A stretch of DNA of 64,000 nt, from the NCBI GenBank assembly GCA_013138735.1, contig WTCE01000023.1:26537-90536 (forward strand), given 5' to 3'. The DNA comes from Crocinitomix sp. (lineage in GTDB: Bacteria > Bacteroidota > Bacteroidia > Flavobacteriales_D > Crocinitomicaceae). How positions within the stretch are numbered: the first letter of the stretch is position 1; every line of letters begins with the position of its first letter. The notes under the pieces were generated by a model. The model saw nothing but the letters and a program-made list of their open reading frames with translations, had not been told where the DNA came from and searched no databases. The translations under genes and the position numbers were made by a program. This document shows positions 8,911 through 18,979 of the stretch, piece after piece.

Positions 8911-11900
8911 TTATTGAATCCGAATTCCCATCATACAAATATCATCCGTTTGATCGTGGTCCTGTTTCCAACCTGTCATAGCTTCATTTACGAATGCATA
9001 CTGTTCATCCATTGGTTTGGTATAGATATCACTAAACATGGCTTGCATTCTGCGGTAAGTAAACTTTTTATAACGTTCTCCACCAAACTGATCAGGAAGG
9101 CCGTCAGAAGTTAAGTAAATAACGTCCCCTTTTTGGATTTCAATTTCCGTATTGGTATACGAATTTGAAATTTCATACTCGGCACTAATACCAACTTTAT
9201 CCCCTTTCAGCACTATTAACTCATCATCTTGAATAAGATACAATGAATTGTTTGCACCAGAAAACTCGAGAATATTGGTTTTTAAATCGATACTACACAA
9301 GGCTAAATCCATTCCATCAAATAAGTCAGCTTTACGATCTCCCGTTTGTCCAAAAGCCAATGAAAGTCCAACTTGAAGGAAATTAAGAATTTGTGACGGA
9401 ACAGTAATTCCCTTTTCATTTACAGCTTGATCCAGCAAATTCCGTCCAATAATACTCATCATTGCGCCTGGAACGCCATGCCCCGTACAATCGACAACAG
9501 CAAATAATATTTTTGATTGCGTTCTGTCTACCCAATAAAAATCGCCACTAACAATATCTTTAGGTTTGAAATAAACGAAAGACTCAGGCAGTAGCTGCTG
9601 CATAAACGTCTTATCCGGCAAAATTCCTTTTTGCAATCGTTTGGCATAATTAATACTTGCCGTAATATCATTGTTCTTTTGAACCAATTCTTCAGTTCTT
9701 AACTTCACTTTAGACTCCAGCGTATTATAGAGTTCAGCATTGTCAATTACAGTTCCTATATATGATGCTAAGGTTTTTAAAATATCTAAATGATAGGGTT
9801 GATAAGCATTCATCTTGAAGCTTTGAATGGTAATGACCCCGATCATCTTATTTTCGACTATCATAGGGTAAAAAAGGAGTGAATTTGGCATTTCTCCACT
9901 TGGTACCATTATTTTGCTCACATACTTATGACTTTCTTGCAAATTGTCATTAATGAAAACTTCTTTTCTCTTTTCAATGCACCATACGCTATAATTATCT
10001 TTTTCATCCATTGAAATTCTAATCGGCTCGTGCCTTATGCCTTTTTCAATCGAGTATTTATAAAAAACAGTATTTTTTTCTTCTTCATAAATCCGGACAG
10101 AGAACATTTCGGCGTCCATTAATTGACCTACTCTTTCATATAATTCATCAAAAATTTCATCCAAATCTAAGGTTGACGAAACCAATTGCCCTATTTCACT
10201 TAATAAACGTGTATTAAAATAATTCACCTCCAGCTCCTCTTTTTGCAAACTCACTTCTTTGGTTCGTTTGCTAATGCTCTCCTCCATTGTTTCGTACAGA
10301 CTCGCATTTTCCATTGCAATGGCGACAAAACTGGCTAAACTTCGAATAAGGTTAATTTGATACTCATCATAAGCATCTTCATTAAAACTTTGAACGGTAA
10401 TTACGCCAATTGTTTTTCCTTTTAGAATTAATGGGAGATAAACAGTAGAAATAGTTTGATCACCTGCCACTGGCGCCACATTTTCCACATCCGGCACATA
10501 ATCATTAATCTGTGTAACGAAATTGCTAATTATTATTTCACGTGATTCTCTAAAACAGATAACACCTAATCGCGTATTATCAGTCATATCAAAACCAAAA
10601 TTTGCCAATGGCTTGCCATTCTCAAGAACTTGCGGGAAAACTAATCGCGTTTGCTCTTTATTCGGTATCGCAATACCAAATACGTTTGCATCCATTAGTT
10701 TATTAATGTTTCCGTATACTTTGTTTATAATATCGGTTACCGAGTGGGTAGAGGTTATTTGCATCCCTATCTCACTCAATAAACTTGCGTTCATGTGTGT
10801 TTTACTTAAAGATTCCTCAACACCTTTTTGTTCTGAGATATCACGGGTTACAACGCTATAACCGCTTATGTGACCAGTTAATTCGTCAATTTTTGGTCGC
10901 GCTCTTTGACCAACCCACAAAATTTCACCGTCAATTGTTTTCGTTGGAAATTCAATATAAGAATTCAATTCTTTCTCTTTGAATTGCTTTTCATAGAAAA
11001 GCTTCACTCTTTCCTTATGATCTTCTGGTATTAATTCAACAAAGTTCATCCTGGTTAATTCCGTTTTAGAATAACCTAAATTTTCAGACATTACGTCATT
11101 CACAAAAATAAATTCACCTTTCAGATTGATTTCAAAAATCATATCAGTCGACCCCTCAACCAGGTCAGAATATTGCGCCTCTAGTAGTTTTATTTTGGTA
11201 ATGTCCGTTGCAACGCTTATGTACTTAATTACATCACCGTCATCTGAAAATACTGGCGAAACATTGAAAGAAATCCAATAGGTAGAATTTGTAATGCGGT
11301 TCGTACTTTCTACTTCTGCTGTAAAGGGTTCCTCTGATTTATAGCTGTTTAATAGATCTTCCTTTTCTTGTTCGCTCAATAAGGGGCCATTGTATACATC
11401 AATAGGGCTTTTTCCTATAATTGAGTCAGCACTCAATCCTGACATCTCGGTGAAACTATCGTTTACCCATATCACTTGAGCGTCAGCATTAAAAATCACG
11501 ATTGAATTAGTAGTATTACTTGCAACTAATGAAAGTTCCTTTAATTCTTCCGCAACCTTTGCTTGTTCGGTAATGTCATGTGAAATAATAATGTATCGAT
11601 CCAAATCACCATTATCTTTTAAAATTGGAGAAATATGTAATCGAGTTAAAAAGGCTTGTTTATTTTTAGCGTATTGCGTTAGGTTGATTTCAAATGCCAA
11701 TTTCTCTTTAAAAATACGCTCATTAATTTCAGTCACCTTTTTTAAACCCGTAAGTTCACCTCCTAAAAGTTCGTAAGGCGTTCTATTAATGGCTTCAAAT
11801 TTCAAAAAGCCAAACTTCTTTTCAAAAGCACTGTTCACCCACTCTATTCGATCGTCGTTACCAACGATCATAACCATTTGCTCAATATTTGCTGCTACAA

Positions 11901-13173
11901 TGGAGAGTTTTTGCAATTGTTCTTGTTGTTGTTCCAATTGTTTAAACAACTTGTTTCCCTTCATCAATCTACGATAGAGTAAAAATAGAAAAACGAACGT
12001 CACTAAAAGTCCAATTGTTATTGCATAGATGAGCAATTGATCATTTTCAGACTCTAGGTCTTTCGCTCTTAATTCACTTTCAGTTTTAACTTGCTCACGT
12101 TCTCGTGTCACTTTATCCACTTCAGTTTCGAAGTTCTCCCTTTGGCTTCCCTGTTCTGTTTCATACAATGAATCCTTCAATGCATGATACTGCGTAAGGA
12201 AATTATTCGCTTCCTCATAATCTCCGTTTTGTTGGTGCGCATTTGCTAGTACTTCAAAATTTTCTAATTTTTCTTTAATAAGGTTTTTATCAATAGCAGT
12301 TTGCAGTCCCAATTCGGCATGTGTAATTGCTTGCTTATAATTTCCACTAATAATTTTAAGATTACCACAATAGGCGTTTGAAGAGGAAATTAAGCTATAA
12401 TCTTCTATCTCTAATGATTTTTTATGGGCATCATTGGCAAAATTCTCTGCCATGACCAAATTATCTTGCAGCAAAAAGTATTTAGATATAGAAATTAAGT
12501 TAGCCGGTGTTGAATGTCTAAATTCGTTTTTAGTCTCATAGTTCAAAACTGTTTCAAAATAGTAAAGCCCTAAAGTGGTGTCGCCTGTTTCTAATAAAAC
12601 TGATCCCAATTCACCATAAATTTCGGTAGTTGCTTCGCTATTATTCGTAGCACTCCCCAAATCAATAGCACTTAAATAATACCGAACGGCTTGATTATAT
12701 TGCTTATTGAGTTGATAGGAATGACCAATGTTTTGCAATACGCGCAACTCCATCTCTTTATCATCAATAGCTAAGGCCAGTTTAATGGCTCTATCAAAAT
12801 ATTCAAAACCATCAGATACATGTATGCCATTTGCAATTTTAAGCTCTCCCAAACGATTAGAAGCAAAGAGTTCTCCCTTTTTATAGCTTATTTTTTTCGA
12901 AAGATTAAGTGACAGCTGTGCGTATTCTGTTGCTCTTGTTCTATCATAGATAGAGTATGCTTCTGAAATTTGATAGAGAACATCTGCCTTTTCCTCACCT
13001 TGGTCAAGGACAGAAAGACGCATAATGAGCGAATCAATTACTTGCCCATTTGATGAATTTTGAGCAGCAGTTGTGTGTGAAAATAAAACTACCACAAAAC
13101 CTAACAAAAGGAACCTGCTACGTAGCCGATTTACAGCGTGCAATTTAACATGTTGATTGGGGTGGTTGGTCAC
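8911..13173 (-). CDS. Large TPR-PAS-GAF sensor with C-terminal PP2C/SpoIIE phosphatase domain
   Basis: This 1420-residue membrane sensor starts at GTG (13171-13173); a TTG ten codons later is an alternative start. It runs as follows: hydrophobic signal or anchor (about 20-37), periplasmic TPR repeats (about 45-330), a coiled coil, a membrane helix at about 377-399, three PAS/PAC domains (about 415-790), two GAF domains joined by coiled coils (about 805-1150) and a SpoIIE-type PP2C domain (about 1170-1420). The phosphatase domain keeps the metal-binding signatures SGDFYW, DCTGHGVPGAMMS, LTSDGLPDQFGG and DQTDDICMMG. Such proteins dephosphorylate anti-sigma-factor antagonists in partner-switching pathways in other bacteria, but no partner gene is visible here. 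No histidine-kinase domain is present. The gene is monocistronic. Confidence 0.9.
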   Translation of the reverse strand: MTNHPNQHVKLHAVNRLRSRFLLLGFVVVLFSHTTAAQNSSNGQVIDSLIMRLSVLDQGEEKADVLYQISEAYSIYDRTRATEYAQLSLNLSKKISYKKGELFASNRLGELKIANGIHVSDGFEYFDRAIKLALAIDDKEMELRVLQNIGHSYQLNKQYNQAVRYYLSAIDLGSATNNSEATTEIYGELGSVLLETGDTTLGLYYFETVLNYETKNEFRHSTPANLISISKYFLLQDNLVMAENFANDAHKKSLEIEDYSLISSSNAYCGNLKIISGNYKQAITHAELGLQTAIDKNLIKEKLENFEVLANAHQQNGDYEEANNFLTQYHALKDSLYETEQGSQRENFETEVDKVTREREQVKTESELRAKDLESENDQLLIYAITIGLLVTFVFLFLLYRRLMKGNKLFKQLEQQQEQLQKLSIVAANIEQMVMIVGNDDRIEWVNSAFEKKFGFLKFEAINRTPYELLGGELTGLKKVTEINERIFKEKLAFEINLTQYAKNKQAFLTRLHISPILKDNGDLDRYIIISHDITEQAKVAEELKELSLVASNTTNSIVIFNADAQVIWVNDSFTEMSGLSADSIIGKSPIDVYNGPLLSEQEKEDLLNSYKSEEPFTAEVESTNRITNSTYWISFNVSPVFSDDGDVIKYISVATDITKIKLLEAQYSDLVEGSTDMIFEINLKGEFIFVNDVMSENLGYSKTELTRMNFVELIPEDHKERVKLFYEKQFKEKELNSYIEFPTKTIDGEILWVGQRARPKIDELTGHISGYSVVTRDISEQKGVEESLSKTHMNASLLSEIGMQITSTHSVTDIINKVYGNINKLMDANVFGIAIPNKEQTRLVFPQVLENGKPLANFGFDMTDNTRLGVICFRESREIIISNFVTQINDYVPDVENVAPVAGDQTISTVYLPLILKGKTIGVITVQSFNEDAYDEYQINLIRSLASFVAIAMENASLYETMEESISKRTKEVSLQKEELEVNYFNTRLLSEIGQLVSSTLDLDEIFDELYERVGQLMDAEMFSVRIYEEEKNTVFYKYSIEKGIRHEPIRISMDEKDNYSVWCIEKRKEVFINDNLQESHKYVSKIMVPSGEMPNSLLFYPMIVENKMIGVITIQSFKMNAYQPYHLDILKTLASYIGTVIDNAELYNTLESKVKLRTEELVQKNNDITASINYAKRLQKGILPDKTFMQQLLPESFVYFKPKDIVSGDFYWVDRTQSKILFAVVDCTGHGVPGAMMSIIGRNLLDQAVNEKGITVPSQILNFLQVGLSLAFGQTGDRKADLFDGMDLALCSIDLKTNILEFSGANNSLYLIQDDELIVLKGDKVGISAEYEISNSYTNTEIEIQKGDVIYLTSDGLPDQFGGERYKKFTYRRMQAMFSDIYTKPMDEQYAFVNEAMTGWKQDHDQTDDICMMGIRIQ

Positions 13174-13239
13174 AATACTTAAAGATAATTAAATATTCAA
13201 GTTATCCTTGCAATAAGCGGTCTTTTTGAACCTATATTC

Positions 13240-13278
13240 TGTAAAAAAAGAAAACCGTCAGCCTAAGGCTGACGGTTT
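13240..13278 (-). terminator. Terminator of the rpsF-rpsR-rplI operon
   Basis: A perfect 12-bp stem (13252-13263 with 13267-13278, core CCGTCAGCC/GGCTGACGG) with a three-base loop is followed on the minus strand by a T-rich tract (13241-13254). It sits just past the rplI stop. Confidence 0.88.
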
Positions 13279-13310
13279 CAATAATATTCAAAATTTCTTG
13301 TGTTAGGAAT

Positions 13311-13757
13311 TTACTCTCCTACTACTTCGAAATTGAAACTTTGTTTTACATCTTTGTGTAAGTTAGCAATTGCTTCATACGTACCAACTTCTTTAATTGG
13401 TTCGTTAACAATTGTAACTGATTTTCTATCAATCTCAACACCTTCAACAGCTAATGCAGCAACTAAAGCAACAGTATTGATTGATCCAAAAATCTTTCCA
13501 CTTTCACCAATTTTAGCAGGAACTTTAACAGTTAATCCGCTCAATTTAGCAGCAACAGCCTCAGCCGCTTCTCTAATTTGTGATTCTTTATGTGATTTTT
13601 GACGCATTACTTCTGTATGCGCTTTTTTTGCAGATTCTGTTGCTAGAGAAGCATAACCTTGAGGGATTAAGAAATTTCTTCCATATCCATTCTTTACAGT
13701 TACTACTTCGTCTTTATATCCTAGCTTGTCTACGTTCTTCTTTAATATAACTTCCAT
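13311..13757 (-). CDS. rplI: Large ribosomal subunit protein bL9
   Basis: The 148-residue protein matches L9 throughout. The N-terminal rRNA-binding domain starts MEVILKKNVDKLGYKDE and contains VKNGYGRNFLIPQGYA; it is joined by a long helix (about residues 40-75) to the C-terminal domain. L9 binds 23S rRNA at the base of the L1 stalk and helps reading-frame fidelity. It is the last gene of the rpsF-rpsR-rplI operon, 30 bases after rpsR, and is followed by a strong terminator. Confidence 0.98.
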   Translation of the reverse strand: MEVILKKNVDKLGYKDEVVTVKNGYGRNFLIPQGYASLATESAKKAHTEVMRQKSHKESQIREAAEAVAAKLSGLTVKVPAKIGESGKIFGSINTVALVAALAVEGVEIDRKSVTIVNEPIKEVGTYEAIANLHKDVKQSFNFEVVGE

Positions 13758-13787
13758 TACAAGGGAATTTTTAATTCAACATTAAAT

Positions 13788-14051
13788 TTATTTCATCAAA
13801 TCCGCAACATAAGGAAGGATAGCAATGTGTCTTGCTCTTTTTACTGCCTTATTTACTTTTTTCTGAAATTTTTGAGAAGTTCCTGTTACTCTTCTCGGCA
13901 AGATTTTCCCTTGCTCATTGATAAACTTGATTAAGAAGTCAGGGTTTTTGTAATCAATGTATTTGATTCCGCTTTTCTTAAATCTACAATATTTCTCCTT
14001 TTTAATTTCAATATTAATCGGAGTTAAATATCTAATTTCTGATTGTGACAT
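13788..14051 (-). CDS. rpsR: Small ribosomal subunit protein bS18
   Basis: The 87-residue protein has the S18 core, including [21 protein letters not shown] and the basic C-terminal segment [30 protein letters not shown]18 pairs with S6 on the platform of the 30S subunit. The first Cys is followed by no other Cys at zinc-ligand spacing, so this is a zinc-free form. It lies between rpsF (33-base gap) and rplI (30-base gap). Confidence 0.98.
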   Translation of the reverse strand: MSQSEIRYLTPINIEIKKEKYCRFKKSGIKYIDYKNPDFLIKFINEQGKILPRRVTGTSQKFQKKVNKAVKRARHIAILPYVADLMK

Positions 14052-14084
14052 TTTTTAAATTCTTTTAATTAAACACTTTGTTAA

Positions 14085-14420
14085 TTATGCTTTTGCAGCT
14101 AATCGTCTTGTTTTCTCAGCGAATCTCACGTGATCAGCATCCATTCTCACGGTTAAAAATCGCATGATGCGCTCATCACGTTTAAATGCTATCTCCAATT
14201 TTTGGATCAAGTCTCCTGGTGCTTCAAATTCAACAAGATTGTAAAAGCCGTTAGATTTTTTCTGAATTTGGTAAGCCATCTTTTTGAGGCCCCAGAATTC
14301 TTTGTGTTTAATCGCTCCTCCATTGGAGGTGATAAAATCTTCATACACTTTTACTGCTTCCTTTGTCTGTTCTTCAGACAAAACGGGAGTTAAAATGAAA
14401 ACAGTTTCGTAACTATTCAT
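14085..14420 (-). CDS. rpsF: Small ribosomal subunit protein bS6
   Basis: The 111-residue product begins MNSYETVFILTPVLSEEQ, typical of S6, and contains WGLKKMAYQIQKKSNGFY and the FKRDERIMRFLTVRMD segment. The frame stays open further upstream to 14627, but the start at 14420 is chosen because S6 homology begins there and because a good promoter (14475-14504) lies inside the longer frame. S6 binds S18 and 16S rRNA. It is the first gene of the operon. Confidence 0.97.
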   Translation of the reverse strand: MNSYETVFILTPVLSEEQTKEAVKVYEDFITSNGGAIKHKEFWGLKKMAYQIQKKSNGFYNLVEFEAPGDLIQKLEIAFKRDERIMRFLTVRMDADHVRFAEKTRRLAAKA

Positions 14421-14474
14421 ATATAAAATTTTAATTATGCTCGCCGCAACACTATGTTTTGGCGAATAAGTCTG

Positions 14475-14504
14475 CAAAGATACGTTTATAAATTGAAGAA
14501 CAAA
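14475..14504 (-). promoter_or_regulatory. Promoter of the rpsF operon
   Basis: On the minus strand TTTG (14501-14504) is followed after 18 bases by TATCTTTG (14475-14482). Both boxes match the Bacteroidota consensus (TTTG, about 19 bases, TAnnTTTG). The leader to the rpsF start is about 50 bases. Confidence 0.75.
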
Positions 14505-14638
14505 GAATTTTTGAGCGATTATTCTAATGAAACATTTCACACACTTTATTTTACCGAAAACAAAAGGCGAAAACGCAGGAATAAGGCTCACGCAATCAGA
14601 CAAATAATCGTTATATTTAGGAAACAAATCACCAGATT

Positions 14639-15868
14639 ATGATGAAGCCATATTGCTCAAAATTAACTCTTATTATAACTGCATTATTTTTCTTTTGCAT
14701 GAATGCATCTGGACAGGAGCTTCCTCCTTGCGGAACTTCTTTATTGATGGAATCTTCAACAGGGAATGATTATTACCCTGAGGTGAACGCAATAATTGAA
14801 AATTATCAATCGGAAAAATCAGATCGATCCACTTTAGTTATCCCTATAGTTTTTCACCTTATTTATAATACAACTGAGCAAAATATAGACGATTCATTAA
14901 TTCATCAGCAAATTCAGCGCTTAAATTTGGACTTTCAAAAGCTAAATGCAGACACTATTAATACACCAGAAGCTTTCAAACCATTTACGGGTTCCATGGA
15001 TATTGAATTTTGCCTTGCTAGAATATCGCCTGAGGGAGATATTACGAATGGTATTTTAAGAATAGCAACAGATGAAACTATCTTTCCATCTGCTACCTCT
15101 TATGATGTCCCTGATCCTGTCAAACACACGATCACTGGCGGAAGTGATGCTTGGAACACGAGTGATTACATGAATATTTGGATTTGCAACTTAACTGGTT
15201 CCACCGCCTACACTGCTCCTCCCGGGAATTTTGTTGATCCTGCTGATGATGGAATTGTTTGTCATTATAATCATATTGGAAATTCCGGAGTAGCACCTTA
15301 TGACCTTGGTAGATCAATTGTTCATGAAATGGCACATTGGTTAGGATTGAAACATATTTGGGGAGATGATGGTGGTACCTGTGAAGGAACTGATTATATG
15401 GCCGACACACCGAATCAAGCGAATTGGACTGCAGGTTGTCCTGACTTTCCGCTTTTAGATGCTTGTACTCCAGACGGAGCGGGTGTGATGTACATGAATT
15501 ATATGGACTATTCTAGAGATGATTGTCGAAACATGTTCTCTATTGCTCAGGTCTTATATATGCAATCATTTTATGACGCCATTATGCCAACCTATTATAC
15601 GATAGATAAATGTACTGTGGATGATGCTGGAATCCCTTCAGAATATGAAAAGGCTGTCGTTACCTTTTTCAACGAAACTTTAACGGTCAAATCGAACGCT
15701 ATGATTTCCACCTTTAATATCTACAATCTAAATGGGCAATTGTTGGAAACTAGCAATGTCATGGGAAGTGAACATTCTGTTGCAATTCAGTATACAGGGA
15801 TGTTCATTCTTGAAATCATCTATGAATCCGATCGCCCGGGTGAACGTGTAAAATTTATTATGAATTAG
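14639..15868 (+). CDS. Secreted M43-family (pappalysin-type) zinc metalloprotease with T9SS-like tail
   Basis: The 409-residue protein has a signal peptide (about residues 1-25, ending NASGQ) and the extended zinc motif HEMAHWLGLKH (His229, Glu230, His233, His239). A Met-turn (MNYMDY, Met289) follows. These place it in peptidase family M43, close to ulilysin and cytophagalysin. Conserved Cys residues near the active site suggest disulfides. The last 75 residues (NIYNLNGQLLETSN ... GMFILEIIY ... VKFIMN) resemble a type-A T9SS sorting domain but lack the usual YPNP motif, so outer-membrane export by T9SS is likely but not certain. There are two adjacent ATG codons; either can be the start. It is divergent from rpsF. 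Confidence 0.88.
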   Translation: MMKPYCSKLTLIITALFFFCMNASGQELPPCGTSLLMESSTGNDYYPEVNAIIENYQSEKSDRSTLVIPIVFHLIYNTTEQNIDDSLIHQQIQRLNLDFQKLNADTINTPEAFKPFTGSMDIEFCLARISPEGDITNGILRIATDETIFPSATSYDVPDPVKHTITGGSDAWNTSDYMNIWICNLTGSTAYTAPPGNFVDPADDGIVCHYNHIGNSGVAPYDLGRSIVHEMAHWLGLKHIWGDDGGTCEGTDYMADTPNQANWTAGCPDFPLLDACTPDGAGVMYMNYMDYSRDDCRNMFSIAQVLYMQSFYDAIMPTYYTIDKCTVDDAGIPSEYEKAVVTFFNETLTVKSNAMISTFNIYNLNGQLLETSNVMGSEHSVAIQYTGMFILEIIYESDRPGERVKFIMN

Positions 15869-15977
15869 GATTAACGACAATGAATAAATAAACAAATATC
15901 AGCGTTATTTGCAACACAATTCGTTCAAATGAAGCAACAATACCTTTATTCTGAAGTATAAAACTACACGCATATTC

Positions 15978-17960
15978 ATGAAAAAGAAACTATCAACTTT
16001 ACTAATCATATTTCTTAACATAACTCATCTCGGTTATGGTCAAGTAAACGAAATTCTTATGCCATACCTAAGCAAAGGATTGTATGGTTTCGCAAACGCG
16101 AAAGGCGAAGTTATTATTGAACCTAAATATGACCTTGTAAGTACTTTCATAGATGGTTTTGCCAAAACTTATAAGAGCGGAGATTATGAAGAAGAAGCCT
16201 ATAGGTACGGACTTATAAACCAAAATGGTCAAGTATTACTTGAGCCAATCTATAGAAGTATTTCAGCATTTGATTCAAATGGACTGGCGAAAGTTGTAAA
16301 AGAGGATTATTACACTTATGGAATAATAGATAAGCAAGGGAATTGGATCGTCCCTATAGCGTATTCTCAGGTTGATATTAAATCAGGGTTTATTCAAATT
16401 AAAGATTCAACTGGTCGGTATGCTTTGCTAGATTATGAAGGTCATACAGTTATCGATTTTAAATTCAATTATTTTTACTTCCATAATCGACCAACAGTTG
16501 ATTCAAACCTAATAATTGTTAGAGATGAAGCTCGCTATGGTTTAATTCGTTTACAAAATAATGGCTACGAAATTGTAATTGAACCTCAGTACGAGGATCT
16601 TTCTGTATTGAATAATCAACATCTTAGAGTAGCGGAAAATGAAAAGTATGGTGTCATTAATAGTGACAATGACGTTATTATTCCTTTTGAATATGATAAT
16701 ATTCTATTGAAGTTAAATTTCATAATTGCATATCAAAATATAGAATATGAACCAAAATTTAAAATTGCAGAAAATAATCCGAAATATTCATATACCCGGT
16801 ATACTGGTCCATTGGAAAAAGAATATGATGACGAGAACAAAATTGTTTATTATTTAGTTTCAAAAAAAGAACACAGTGAATTATTAAGTTATGATTATGA
16901 TCTCAATGGAAAGGATAATAAGAAGACATTATATTCCTTATTTGACAGCACTGGCCAATCCATTCTTCCTGCTCAGTTTAACGAAATTCGAGTTCGCGAC
17001 GATAATCTAATTGAAGTGAAAACGGATGAAGGAGTAAATTTGTACAACAAAAAAGGGGAACGCATTTCATCAGATTTATTCTACTACCTTCATGAAATAC
17101 ACGAAGGTGCAATGGTCGCACAGCTACGTTCTGATACCAATTTACAGAAATATATAAATTACAGGAACCTTGAATGGAATCCTGAAGTGGAGTTCAAATA
17201 TGGATTTGTTGACGCGACAGGGAAAATTATTGTTCCAATAATTTTTGATGATGCTCATTTGTTTAATAAAGGTATTGCTCCAGTAAAACAAAACGGTAAA
17301 TGGGCTTTAGTTAATAAAAAGGGGGGATTATTATGTGACTTTAAATATGACCATGTGCAATATGCAGGTGAGAATCGCTACGCTTTTCAGCAAGGTGAAC
17401 TTTGGGGATTGTTAAATTTAAATGGTCAGGAGGTTGTTCCTGCAACTTATGTCGAATATAAAAGAGCTCCCTATAAAGCCATTAAGCGTATGCCAAACCA
17501 AGCATTGACATTTAAGGATGGCGTTGCGACAATTTGTAATAAGGCACCTAGAAAAGATTTAATCAAGACTTTAATTGACACCAATGGAGTCAAATTATTT
17601 CCTTTTAAATATAATGAAATCGTTTTGGGAGAATCAGGTTTGTATCATGTGAAATTACGAGATGAAGACTTGGGTTCTGATGTTTTTGGAATTGTAGAAT
17701 TAGATGATAAAGAAATCGTACCAGTGAATCAAAGAGGAATAGACTGGCTTCCAAATGAAAAATTATTTAAAGTTTTGTCTCAAGATTATAAGTACTATTA
17801 TTACAATAGAAAAGGTGAAATAGTTGATGCTCCTTATGAAATAATAGCCCGAACAGGTTTACGTGATTATAAACTGTTAGATAATGGTTTTTACTCAGCA
17901 AACAATAAAGGGCAAACAGTTTACTTTACACCAGACGGAATCCCATTGTTCGAAGAGTGA
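15978..17960 (+). CDS. Secreted WG-repeat protein
   Basis: The 660-residue protein has a signal peptide (about residues 1-21, LGYGQ) followed by many imperfect copies of the WG repeat. A typical copy is YGLINQNGQVLLEPIYRSIS: a G-[LFV]-[IV]-[ND] strand, a turn with G, then [IV]-[IV]-P/E-x-x-[YF]-[DE]. I count at least ten copies. No catalytic domain or T9SS tail is seen. WG repeats are beta-rich and are thought to serve in binding; their function in Bacteroidota is mostly unknown. The gene follows the protease gene on the same strand after 109 bases, without a clear terminator between. Confidence 0.8.
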   Translation: MKKKLSTLLIIFLNITHLGYGQVNEILMPYLSKGLYGFANAKGEVIIEPKYDLVSTFIDGFAKTYKSGDYEEEAYRYGLINQNGQVLLEPIYRSISAFDSNGLAKVVKEDYYTYGIIDKQGNWIVPIAYSQVDIKSGFIQIKDSTGRYALLDYEGHTVIDFKFNYFYFHNRPTVDSNLIIVRDEARYGLIRLQNNGYEIVIEPQYEDLSVLNNQHLRVAENEKYGVINSDNDVIIPFEYDNILLKLNFIIAYQNIEYEPKFKIAENNPKYSYTRYTGPLEKEYDDENKIVYYLVSKKEHSELLSYDYDLNGKDNKKTLYSLFDSTGQSILPAQFNEIRVRDDNLIEVKTDEGVNLYNKKGERISSDLFYYLHEIHEGAMVAQLRSDTNLQKYINYRNLEWNPEVEFKYGFVDATGKIIVPIIFDDAHLFNKGIAPVKQNGKWALVNKKGGLLCDFKYDHVQYAGENRYAFQQGELWGLLNLNGQEVVPATYVEYKRAPYKAIKRMPNQALTFKDGVATICNKAPRKDLIKTLIDTNGVKLFPFKYNEIVLGESGLYHVKLRDEDLGSDVFGIVELDDKEIVPVNQRGIDWLPNEKLFKVLSQDYKYYYYNRKGEIVDAPYEIIARTGLRDYKLLDNGFYSANNKGQTVYFTPDGIPLFEE

Positions 17961-17969
17961 AAGAATACA

Positions 17970-18833
17970 TCATTTCGAATAAAAACAATGGGGAACTTTT
18001 CCCATTTGATAACGCATTCTTAAAACGCTATAATCATAGGCTTTGTCATTTGTAATTCCGTAAAGCCGTAATAAATAATAATTCCCTTCTAAATATTCAG
18101 AAAACTGACCTGCATTGACCATAGAAATTGTATTTCTTAAATCCAAATAGTCATCCTCATAGATTGATTCACCCGCTATGATCGCAGCAAATAATTGATA
18201 CTCGTATTGCTCAATCTTTGGAAAACAATCTGTTGCAATTTCCCAATCTTCTGAGAGGCATTCTTTACTTTCCATTATTTCCTTTTTGAGGGCTTCAATT
18301 TTTTCTTTGCTAAATGGTAAATCGAGTCGTACAGATTTATCTCGGTATACCAAATAATGATCTTCATGAATTTCAAATACATATTTTAAAATATCATGTT
18401 TAACGAACTTTATTTCCCAATCACCATTTACAGGGAAATCTGCACTCGCGATAAAAACATATTTCCCCTCTTCCAATCTTTCAATTTGGATTGCGCCCAA
18501 CATTGGTGGGAAATGGATGATTATTATAGAATCATTGACATCAATTAATTGAAGCGAATAGAGAGAAGATAATTCCGTCATAGAATCTAAGTCATGGTTC
18601 AGACAGAACATCCCATCCTTCAGCTCCACCTTTAACGTATCATCAATCAATTTATCTAAAAAAGGGAATTCATATTCAGACAAAGGTTCCTCATTTGCAG
18701 TAGGATTAGATGGAATATCTTCGGCAATTCCGTCTGAACTCACAGTGAAATCCATTGTACCCAGGTCGTTCCCAGGTTTCTCTTCACAACTAGAAAGAAA
18801 GCAAACAATAAATAATAAGAAACAGTTCCTCAT
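17970..18833 (-). CDS. Lipoprotein of unknown function
   Basis: The start at 18833 is chosen over an upstream start at 18923 because it gives a proper lipoprotein signal, MRNCFLLFIVCFLSSCEEK, with the lipidated Cys at residue 16. The 287-residue product has an acidic linker after the signal, then a mixed domain with beta-strands such as VNDSIIIIHFPPMLGAIQIER and a helical C-terminal part. I recognise no family. It converges on the WG-repeat gene, with only nine bases between the stops, and is divergent from dnaX. Confidence 0.65.
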   Translation of the reverse strand: MRNCFLLFIVCFLSSCEEKPGNDLGTMDFTVSSDGIAEDIPSNPTANEEPLSEYEFPFLDKLIDDTLKVELKDGMFCLNHDLDSMTELSSLYSLQLIDVNDSIIIIHFPPMLGAIQIERLEEGKYVFIASADFPVNGDWEIKFVKHDILKYVFEIHEDHYLVYRDKSVRLDLPFSKEKIEALKKEIMESKECLSEDWEIATDCFPKIEQYEYQLFAAIIAGESIYEDDYLDLRNTISMVNAGQFSEYLEGNYYLLRLYGITNDKAYDYSVLRMRYQMGKVPHCFYSK

Positions 18834-18955
18834 AGTAGTAGGTTTACATTCAAAGGTAATATGATTCAACAGACAGCAATATAATTTGATTGGCGGTGCT
18901 GAAAAACTGTTAATAAGTAGCACCCAATTTTAGCCATTTTCTAAGCGCTTTAATT

Positions 18956-18963
18956 TATATTTG
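18956..18963 (+). promoter_or_regulatory. Probable -7 box of dnaX
   Basis: TATATTTG is a perfect TAnnTTTG box, 16 bases before the dnaX ATG, implying a very short leader. No good -33 TTTG is found at the expected distance. Confidence 0.45.
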
Positions 18964-18979
18964 TTCTTCAATATTTTCT

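Noticed and set aside
14421..14627. N-terminal extension of rpsF by 69 codons
   Set aside because: S6 homology starts at 14420 and a strong promoter lies inside the extension.
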